Position numbers and translations under genes: made by a program. The notes below the pieces were generated by a model. The model had not been told where the DNA came from. It was given only the letters and a program-made list of their open reading frames with translations, and ran no database searches. Positions 6,242 through 13,000 of a stretch of 13,693 bases of DNA are shown here, piece by piece; positions within the stretch are counted from its first letter, which is position 1, and each line of letters starts with the position of its first letter. The DNA comes from Deltaproteobacteria bacterium (GTDB lineage Bacteria; Myxococcota_A; UBA796; GCA-2862545): NCBI GenBank assembly GCA_019307545.1, contig JAFDJI010000032.1, forward strand, positions 1-13,693, in the 5' to 3' direction.

Positions 6242-7615
6242 CTAGCCGATGCCGAGGATACGGCGGAGCCAGGCGAGGAACCCGCTGCCCGCCGGGTCCT
6301 GCTGCTCGGACGGCTCCTCCTTCGCCGGCTCCTCCTTCTCGGGCTCGGGTGCCGGCTTCTCCGGTTCCTTGGCGTGGTAGTCGTACTTGTCGCTCGCGGC
6401 ATCGGCGTGCTGCCAGATCCAGGGCTTGTCGCCCGAAGTGCCCTTCTTGATCTCTTCCTGGGTCTTCTTGTCGTCCCACTTGTGGGCGATGTACGCCTTG
6501 CCCTTCGCCGAGAGGCTCAACCCCTTGGCGATGGTGGCCTTCACGTCTTCGTCCGAGCTGGAGACGGTGTTGCGGACGTTGAGCTTCTTGCGGTCGGAGG
6601 TGTGGGCGAAGTGGTCCTCCCACAGGCAGGCGGTGGCCTTGGTGGGCCAGGGGTCGCTCACCACCAGCTCGCTGTCCTCCTCGGCCCCTTCCGAGAGGTT
6701 GCCCAGGATGACGAACGCGTGGTCGAGCCCTTCCTTGTCGCAGCGGTTGACGGTGTCCTTCTTGGTGTTGTTCATGCAGTAGTTGAAGGCGATCATCGCA
6801 TGTTCGCCGCAGTTGCCGCCCCCGGCGAGGTCGGCCTTCGCGGCGGTCATGGCGTCGGGGTATTGCCGGGCGAGGGGAAGGACGGCGGAATCGATGTGCC
6901 AGCACTCCGGGTCGCGCATGGCAGCCATGCGGAAGTAGGAGTTGAAGTTGGTCGCCTCGAGGGCCTCGGCCTGGTTGCCGGCGCCATTCTCGATCACACC
7001 CTTGGTGTGGTCGATGCCTGCCTGGGCCACCCCCAGGCGGGCCATGGCCTCCGGGCTGACCTCTTTCTTCGGGTTCTCGCGCATCTGCACGCCTGGCGAG
7101 CCACCCATGCTCTGTCCGAGGCTCGCTCCGGGACTCGCCATGTGGGCGAGCATCGGTGCGGCGCTCTGGCCGGAGGCGACGCGTTGGGCCACCGAGTCGG
7201 CGTGCTTCTCGTGCCTGTCGCCGGATTTGCCGAGGCCACCGGAAGGGCCCTTTCCCTGGCCCTGGAGGAGGGCGTGGGTCATCTCGTGCGCCGCGGTGAA
7301 CAGGTCGGCCGGGCCGTCGAAGGCGACATCCTTGCCCCGGGTGACCGCCGTCGCGCCGAGAGCGGCCGTGGCGTCCTTCGCCTTGGAGCCCTTGTGCGCG
7401 CGCGCGCCGCTGACGTCGAAGTCGGGGCCGAAGGACTTCTGGATCTTGTCCAGGTAGGGGAACTCACTGCCGCTGCCAGCCATCCCCTTCGACGCGATCT
7501 TGTCGGCCGTGGCGGCGTTGCCGATTCCGCCCTTCTTGGTCTTCTTGCTCTTGCTCTTACCCTTGGAGGAGCCCTCGCCCCCCTCTGACGGACGGCGCCG
7601 CACCCTGGACTTCAT
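6242..7615 (-). CDS. DUF4157 (eCIS core) protein with papain-like toxin-type domain
   Basis: This is a 457-residue protein in four parts. Residues 1-30 are a Lys/Arg/Ser-rich tail with no signal peptide. Residues about 50-150 match DUF4157, the eCIS core domain: FGPDFDVSGARAH, then AVTRGKDVAF, then the zinc-site motif AAHEMTH (H110, E111, H114) and a downstream RHEKHADSVAQRV in which E136 is the likely third ligand. Residues about 215-340 form a second domain with NCGEHA (C269), LDHAFV (H299) and VVSDPW (D321). That order and spacing fit a papain-fold Cys-His-Asp site like those of dermonecrotic-type toxin and deamidase domains; this assignment is inferred from motifs only. The C-terminus is a Pro/Glu/Lys-rich linker (415-440) and a short amphipathic helix, FLAWLRRILGIG. 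DUF4157 proteins are often cargo of extracellular contractile injection systems. The start has AGGAGG (7620-7625) 4 bases upstream. The lipoprotein gene follows after 15 bases. Confidence 0.85.
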   Translation of the reverse strand: MKSRVRRRPSEGGEGSSKGKSKSKKTKKGGIGNAATADKIASKGMAGSGSEFPYLDKIQKSFGPDFDVSGARAHKGSKAKDATAALGATAVTRGKDVAFDGPADLFTAAHEMTHALLQGQGKGPSGGLGKSGDRHEKHADSVAQRVASGQSAAPMLAHMASPGASLGQSMGGSPGVQMRENPKKEVSPEAMARLGVAQAGIDHTKGVIENGAGNQAEALEATNFNSYFRMAAMRDPECWHIDSAVLPLARQYPDAMTAAKADLAGGGNCGEHAMIAFNYCMNNTKKDTVNRCDKEGLDHAFVILGNLSEGAEEDSELVVSDPWPTKATACLWEDHFAHTSDRKKLNVRNTVSSSDEDVKATIAKGLSLSAKGKAYIAHKWDDKKTQEEIKKGTSGDKPWIWQHADAASDKYDYHAKEPEKPAPEPEKEEPAKEEPSEQQDPAGSGFLAWLRRILGIG

Positions 7616-7703
7616 ATGACCTCCTACATCGCTTGTGAGGATTCCCGCGATACCTGTGACGGCATCCTAGCCCATGGCGGAGGCGATCGCAGCCCAGAAG
7701 AGT

Positions 7704-7718
7704 CTTTGGTCTCCAAAG
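7704..7718. promoter_or_regulatory. Palindrome in the divergent intergenic region (possible operator)
   Basis: CTTTGG-TCT-CCAAAG is a perfect inverted repeat with 6-base arms and a 3-base spacer. It lies in the 156-base region (7616-7771) from which the DUF4157 gene runs left and the methyltransferase gene runs right. Its position, 53 bases from the methyltransferase start and 88 from the DUF4157 start, suits a regulator binding site acting on one or both promoters, but no regulator is identified and no strong -35/-10 pair is evident around it. A second short palindrome, GCGATCGC, lies at 7683-7690. Confidence 0.3.
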
Positions 7719-7771
7719 CCGCGCTACTGCCGCGATGTCGGGCTATGCCCTTGCATCCGGAGGAGAGAACC

Positions 7772-8407
7772 ATGGACACGGCCCGCGCGCCTCGCAGCCG
7801 CATCTACGATGGAGGGTTCTACGCCCGGGTCATGGACCCGTTCATGGTGGGGCTGCACGGGTATGTCGCCGACCACGTCGAGCCCGGAATGACGGTGGTC
7901 GACGCCGGGTGCGGGACCGGGAGCCTGGTGTTTCGCCTCGCCCCCACGGCCAAGGAGGTCCTCGGGGTCGACCTGTCCCCGGCGATGGTCGAGTACGCCC
8001 AGCAACGCCTCGAGTCGACCGAGGTCGACAACGTGTCCTTCGCCCTCGGTGACCTGAGCACCGCGCTGGCCGACCGCCCAGACGACAGCTTCGACCTCGC
8101 GACCTTGCTCATGGTGCTCCACGAGATGCCCAACGACGCCCGGGTTCCGGTGCTCACCGAGCTGGCCCGGGTGGCCCGGGAGGTGATGGTCGTCGACTTC
8201 CGGGTGCCCATGCCCTGGAGCTTCACCGGACTCCGCAACCGGTTCATCGAGCTGACCGCTGGCCTCGAGCACTTCAATGCCTTCCGCGACTTCACCCGCC
8301 GCGGCGGCACCGCCGCGATCGCCGCGACGGCCGAGCTACCCTGCGAGCACGTGCGCTTCCTCGACGCGGGCACACTCGAAATCCACCGAATCAAACACGC
8401 GGAATAG
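7772..8407 (+). CDS. Class I SAM-dependent methyltransferase
   Basis: The 211-residue protein has the class I methyltransferase fold from its motifs: motif I VVDAGCGTGSL (42-52) for the SAM methionyl part, the acidic end of strand 2 in VLGVDLSPAM (63-72, D67 expected to hold the ribose), a D-L segment after ALGDLS (91-96), and the strand-4 motif FDLATLLMVLHEMP (107-120). It resembles the small ubiquinone/menaquinone-type and Methyltransf_25 proteins, which act on many small molecules, so the substrate cannot be named. The ATG at 7772 is chosen for GGAGGAG (7759-7765) 6 bases before it; the open frame extends to 7616 but that part lacks family sequence and overlaps the promoter region. It is transcribed alone, facing away from the DUF4157 gene, and is followed by a hairpin. 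Confidence 0.88.
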   Translation: MDTARAPRSRIYDGGFYARVMDPFMVGLHGYVADHVEPGMTVVDAGCGTGSLVFRLAPTAKEVLGVDLSPAMVEYAQQRLESTEVDNVSFALGDLSTALADRPDDSFDLATLLMVLHEMPNDARVPVLTELARVAREVMVVDFRVPMPWSFTGLRNRFIELTAGLEHFNAFRDFTRRGGTAAIAATAELPCEHVRFLDAGTLEIHRIKHAE

Positions 8408-8467
8408 ACCCGAAGCCGGGCGCAGGCGGAGGGACTCCAACCCAGCGCGGCGCTTCGAGGCAAGGGC

Positions 8468-8495
8468 CCCCCACATCGCGCAGCGATGTGAGGGG
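8468..8495. terminator. Symmetric hairpin between convergent genes (possible bidirectional terminator)
   Basis: CACATCGC (8472-8479) and GCGATGTG (8483-8490) form a perfect 8-base stem with a GCA loop. The stem extends by four C:G pairs (8468-8471 with 8492-8495) past one bulged A at 8491. It sits nearly midway between the methyltransferase stop (8407) and the citrate synthase stop (8552), about 60 bases from each. No T-run follows on either strand, so it is not a classical intrinsic terminator. It could still stop or stabilise both transcripts. Confidence 0.45.
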
Positions 8496-8551
8496 AATGC
8501 CGTAGGCGACGCGACGGGTGGAGCCCCTCCGCCGACGAGCCAGGCTTCGCG

Positions 8552-9859
8552 CTATTCCTTGATGCCTGCCACGTCTTCGAGCATCGCGGTGGTCAGGGAC
8601 TTGGGCCGCTCGAGCGGGTAGCCGAGCGCGCGGTCCCACACGAGGTTGGCGAGCACGCCGAGGCCACGGCCGACGCCGAAGAGCACGGTGTAGAAGTCGT
8701 AGTCGGTGACGCCGTAGTACCACTGGCACACGCCGGACTGTGCGTCGACGTTCGGCCAGGGGTTCTTCGCCTTGCCCTGCTCGCGGAGGATGTCCGGCAC
8801 GACGTTGAACAGGCTGTTCACGTACTCGAAGATCGGGTCGTTCGGCAGGTTCTTGATGCAGAAGTTGCGCTGCTCCATGTACCGCGGGTCGGTCTTGCGG
8901 AGCACCGCGTGCCCGAAGCCGGGGATGACCTGGCCGGAGTTGAGCGTATCCCACACGAACTTTTTCATCTCGTCGTCAGTCGGCACCTCGCCGCCCATCT
9001 TGTCCATCACGCCCTGGATCCAGCGCAGGACCTCCTGGTTGGCGAGGCCGTGCAGCGGGCCCGCGAGGGCGTCGAGGGCCGCGGAGTAGGCGTAGTAGGC
9101 GTCGGACAGGGTGGAGGCCACCAAGTGGCCGGTGTGGGCGCTGGCGTTTCCGCTCTCGTGGTCGGAGTGGAGGATGAAATAGAGCCGCATCAGGTCGTCG
9201 TAGGGCTCTGCCACGCCCATCATGTAGGCGAAGTTGCCACCCATATCGAGGGTGGGATGGGGCTCGATGATGGTGTCGGCCTTGTACTTCATGCGGTAGA
9301 TGTAGGCAGCGATGACGGGCATGCGCGCCCAGAGGTTCATCGCGTCCTCGTACATGGGCTTCCACATTTCCATCTTGGAGATGCCCTTCTCGTAGGCCGC
9401 CTTGAACTCGCTCTCGCGCTGCATGATCAGCACGGCGGTGGCGAACATCGTCATCGGGTGGGTGTCGCGCGGCATGGCGCGCATCACGTCGATCACGTAC
9501 TGCGGGACGGCGCGGCGGACCTTGAACTCCTCGACCAGCTCCAGCGTCTCTTCCTCGGTCGGGAAGTCGCCGGTGAGCAGCAGGAAGATGTGCCCTTCGA
9601 CGTAGGGGTATTCCTTGCCCGCCGGCTTCGGCAGGGCTTCCAGGGTCTCGGGGATGGTATGGCCGCGGAACCGGATCCCCTCGTGGGGATCGAGGTACGA
9701 AATGTCGGTCACCAGGGACCGCACAGAGCGCATACCACCGATTGCCTGGGCGATTGTGACTTCACCGCACTTGACGCTTCCGTATTCCTTGATGAGTCGG
9801 ACCGTTCTGGGACGATGGGCTTCGATCTTTCCAGCAAGCCTATCCATCAGACTGGACAT
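8552..9859 (-). CDS. gltA: Citrate synthase, mitochondrial-type
   Basis: This is a 435-residue citrate synthase, which condenses acetyl-CoA and oxaloacetate to citrate in the first step of the TCA cycle. The catalytic residues are visible: H270 in GPLHGLANQE, H317 in PGFGHAVLRKTDPRY and D372 in NVDAQSGV. The HSDHESGNASAHTGHL segment (231-246) and the ending ALGYPLERPKS are typical of the animal/mitochondrial form. The sequence is much closer to the mitochondrial type than to the hexameric, NADH-regulated enzyme of E. coli, and should be dimeric and cytoplasmic. In the mitochondrial NVDAHSG motif the histidine is glutamine here. The start at 9859 has GGGGAG (9865-9870) 5 bases upstream; a GTG/ATG further up (to 9931) would add an arginine-rich tail without support. 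The symbol is the generic bacterial one. Confidence 0.96.
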   Translation of the reverse strand: MSSLMDRLAGKIEAHRPRTVRLIKEYGSVKCGEVTIAQAIGGMRSVRSLVTDISYLDPHEGIRFRGHTIPETLEALPKPAGKEYPYVEGHIFLLLTGDFPTEEETLELVEEFKVRRAVPQYVIDVMRAMPRDTHPMTMFATAVLIMQRESEFKAAYEKGISKMEMWKPMYEDAMNLWARMPVIAAYIYRMKYKADTIIEPHPTLDMGGNFAYMMGVAEPYDDLMRLYFILHSDHESGNASAHTGHLVASTLSDAYYAYSAALDALAGPLHGLANQEVLRWIQGVMDKMGGEVPTDDEMKKFVWDTLNSGQVIPGFGHAVLRKTDPRYMEQRNFCIKNLPNDPIFEYVNSLFNVVPDILREQGKAKNPWPNVDAQSGVCQWYYGVTDYDFYTVLFGVGRGLGVLANLVWDRALGYPLERPKSLTTAMLEDVAGIKE

Positions 9860-9972
9860 TTGTGCTCCCCTGACCGTGTTTGCAATTGTTCTCACTCTTC
9901 GTTTGGTCCGATCCCGTCCAACGAGCCGCAAAGTTACCTGTGGCGCGTATTTGGGGCCGTAGATCGGTCGGT

Positions 9973-10001
9973 CTCCTATGTCGGGATCCGAGGGCCGTCA
10001 A
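9973..10001 (-). promoter_or_regulatory. Possible sigma-70-type promoter for citrate synthase
   Basis: On the minus strand, TTGACG (10001-9996) is followed after 17 bases by TAGGAG (9978-9973), then by a leader of about 110 bases to the citrate synthase start. The -35 is good and the -10 matches only half the consensus. The 151-base gap and the separate ribosome binding site fit the gene having its own promoter. Confidence 0.3.
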
Positions 10002-10010
10002 TAGGGGGGA

Positions 10011-13000
10011 TCACTCCTCGCCGAGGTCCCTCACGAGGCCCGCGACGTGCCGCGCGACCCGGAAGCCCAGCCGGTAGAAGTAGGCGGGTCGGAAGAACCC
10101 GGTGGTCAGGTGGCGGATCCCCTGGTCGCGGAGACGGTCGAAGAGCTCTCCCATCAGGCCCTGGCTGATGCCCCTGCGCCGGAAGTGGTGTGAGACCACC
10201 AGCTTGTCCATGTGGGCGGTTTGCTCGCCGACATGCTGGAAAAAGAGCCCGCCGATCAGGTGACCCCGCTCGGAGATTGCCACCAGGAACCGATGCTCCG
10301 GCCGGAAATCGACCCTCAGCTTCTCCACCGCGAAGAGGTGATGCAGGCGGGAGATCTCTCGCGGGCTCGAGGGGGCCCGTACCCAGAAGGGGTCCCCGAA
10401 GCGGTCCTCGAGTTGCACCACCAGGTCTGCCCCGGTGCTCCCATCGACCGCCATGTCCTGTAGGGTCGCCTGGTCGGTGGGGCGGAGGTGGGGGTAGCCG
10501 ATGCGGGCCAGGAAGAAGGCCTCCCGGTCGCTGATCGGGTGGGTGTCCTGGATGGCAGAGAACATGGCGACGGCCTCCTCGATGGAGATGCCGTCCGTCC
10601 GCTGGCGGCGGGCCACCCGGCGAAGGGCTCCGATGAGGTCGGGGTCCGAGTCCCGAAAGACCGTCTCCAGGAAGAAGCGGGTGCGGGTGCCCGGGTGGGC
10701 GGCTTCCACCGCCTTGAGGCCATAGGTGTCGGAGAGCTCGGCGAGGGTCCGGGCCTGTGCGGCGAGGTCCGGGTCCCGGGCGAGATCCAGCCAGCGGCGG
10801 AAGCGCCGCACCGCGAAGTAGAGTCGCCGGCTCATGAATCCATGGTCGGCGATGTGTGTCAGGAACGCGTCGAGTCGCTCGGGGACTGGTGTCATCTCGC
10901 GCCGGGCCTGTTCGAGGAGCGCCCTTCCTTCCTGTTCACCCGCAGCCTCGACGATGCCGGCGAAGACGAAGTCCCAGGCGTCCGCCCGGCGCAGGAACGG
11001 ATGCCGCGCCTCGGTGGCGGCGACGAAGCGGTCGTGGAATCGCTGGAGGTATTCGGCCAAGGAAGAGAACGGCCTTCGGGACGCCACCGAGACCAGGCGC
11101 GTCCCCAACTGGTAGTCGTGGGGTGGAACCACGATGTCCCTGGGGTCGGGATCTGGGAGTTGGAGCGCGAATCCGGTGCGTTGGAGGAGCGCCATGTAGG
11201 TCTCGGCCGCCGACCAGATGAACAGGGGCCACTGCCCCTCCAACGCCTCCCGGGACTGGGGATCCTCACGCCGCGCGCACCGCTCCAGGTACCGGGCGAC
11301 GGTCTCTCCAGACACGTACTCCTCGCTCCACAGGTTCAACTCCGGCCACCAGCCGCCGAAGTCCTCCACCAGCCGCGCGCCACCACGACCCCACCCTGCC
11401 AGCACCAGGCTGTCGACCTCGTCTTGGATCTGCTCCGCCCCCAGAGATTCGGTCAGGTTGAGCGCCACGTCGTACGCACCCATGTGCCGCGTTTGCACCG
11501 AGACCCGGTAGACCCGCTTGCCGTGGCCGATCCCGAGCAGGCTGACCCAGATCCCGCCCAGCGGGATGTCGTGGAGGTCGATCATCCGGCCCCCCGAGAA
11601 CAGGAACACCGCCTCCCGCACCACGGCGGTGTGCTCGACGGCGTGGTGCAGCCGCTCCTGGTCCGCGGGGTCGATGTCGTCCTCGAGGCCGATCACGTCG
11701 GGCCAGCGGTACTCGCGCCCGGTATCCACGTCCATCGCCACCGGCTTGTTGTCTCCGAGGTAGCGGCGCAGGTCGGTTCGGAGGGTCGCGCGGGCGTCGG
11801 TAGCCAGGCGGCGGACCTCCGGCAGCGGACTCCGGACCTGGAGCTCGACGACCTCCTGGCGGATGCGGCGGTATGCGGAGGGGTGGCGCCTGCAGAAATG
11901 GACCAGCAGCTGAAGGAGTGGGGGGATCAGCGACATCGCTTCGTCTGCCACCGCGACGTCCAGCGTCCACGCGATGGCGGCGAGGTGGTGCTCGGAGTGG
12001 CCCACCTCGGCCAATCGGGGGATCAGTGCCTCGTGGAGGAGCGGGGCATCCAGGTCGGCGTCGGCATCCACGTAGGTGGCCAGCAGCTGCTCGAGGTACG
12101 CCTGGTGCGGGATCGCGAAGCCCGCCACCAGCATCTCGCGTCGCGTTTCCACCCGGCGGGTGAGCGTCGGGCGTCGGAGCAGTGATTGGACCAGCGCCCC
12201 TGTTCCGGAGGTGGGGACCACGACGTCGGCCGTGTCGGGGAGCAGGGTCTGGAGGTGTGCCAGTGCCGCCGCGGGATCGTTCGGATCCGTCGAGCGCAGG
12301 TGCAGCACCGCCAGGTGGAGCCCTTCCAGGGCGCGCTCTCTGCCCCCGTAGAGGGCCTTGAAGCGCGCGCGATCCTCGGTGGCCGGCTCGGCATCCCCCA
12401 GGGTGTGGCGGAAGCGGAGGGGCTCGCCGAGGAGGTCCCCCCGCTGCCAGGTGGTGATCTCCGGTCCGGCGAAGGTCACCAGGGCGGTGTTGCCCAGCCA
12501 GACCAACGGGCTCCTCAGGACGACACCGAGGTCCAGGGGCCCGTCGGGGATCTCATAGAGGTAGTCGCCTACCACGACCAGACCGGGTGCCCGGCGCGCC
12601 ATCGGCAGCACCCGGTCGAGCTTGGGGATTCGCAGTCCGTCGGGCGCGGCGACCACGTCGTCGCCCAGGCACCCGTGCTCGCGCAGGAACCAGGTCGGAA
12701 CCCGTATTTCGATGCCATCCCAGTCCACCGCGGTGTACTCGCGGACGTACATCTGCTCGATGAGATCGGTGAAGTTGCGCTCGATGACCCGGCGCTTGAA
12801 GCTCAGCTTTGGGGTCAACTCCCCGTGATCAGCGGAAAACGGCCTCTCGGTGATCCGGAAGTCGACGATGCGTTCGTATCGCGCGAGGAACGCGTTGACG
12901 CCCACTACCAGCGAGGAGAAGACGGCGCGGACCTCCTCGTCGTCCACGCGCTGGGGCAGGCCGGGTAGCTCCTCCCAGTTCGGGTGAACCAGCAGGGTGT

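Noticed and set aside
4851..6245. A plus-strand open frame of 464 codons opposite the secreted protein and lipoprotein genes
   Set aside because: The minus-strand frames have signal peptides and ribosome binding sites. This frame has none, spans two genes and their gap, and shows no domain.
5279..7588. A plus-strand open frame of 769 codons antisense to the lipoprotein and DUF4157 genes
   Set aside because: It is a high-GC shadow: the minus strand has recognisable domains, a lipobox and a strong ribosome binding site, while this translation is a low-complexity Gly/Arg/Leu-rich sequence with no motif.
10488..12185. A plus-strand open frame of 565 codons inside the fusion gene
   Set aside because: It is antisense to an uninterrupted frame of over 1200 codons with adenylation and GNAT motifs at its ends. 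No motif is visible in this translation.
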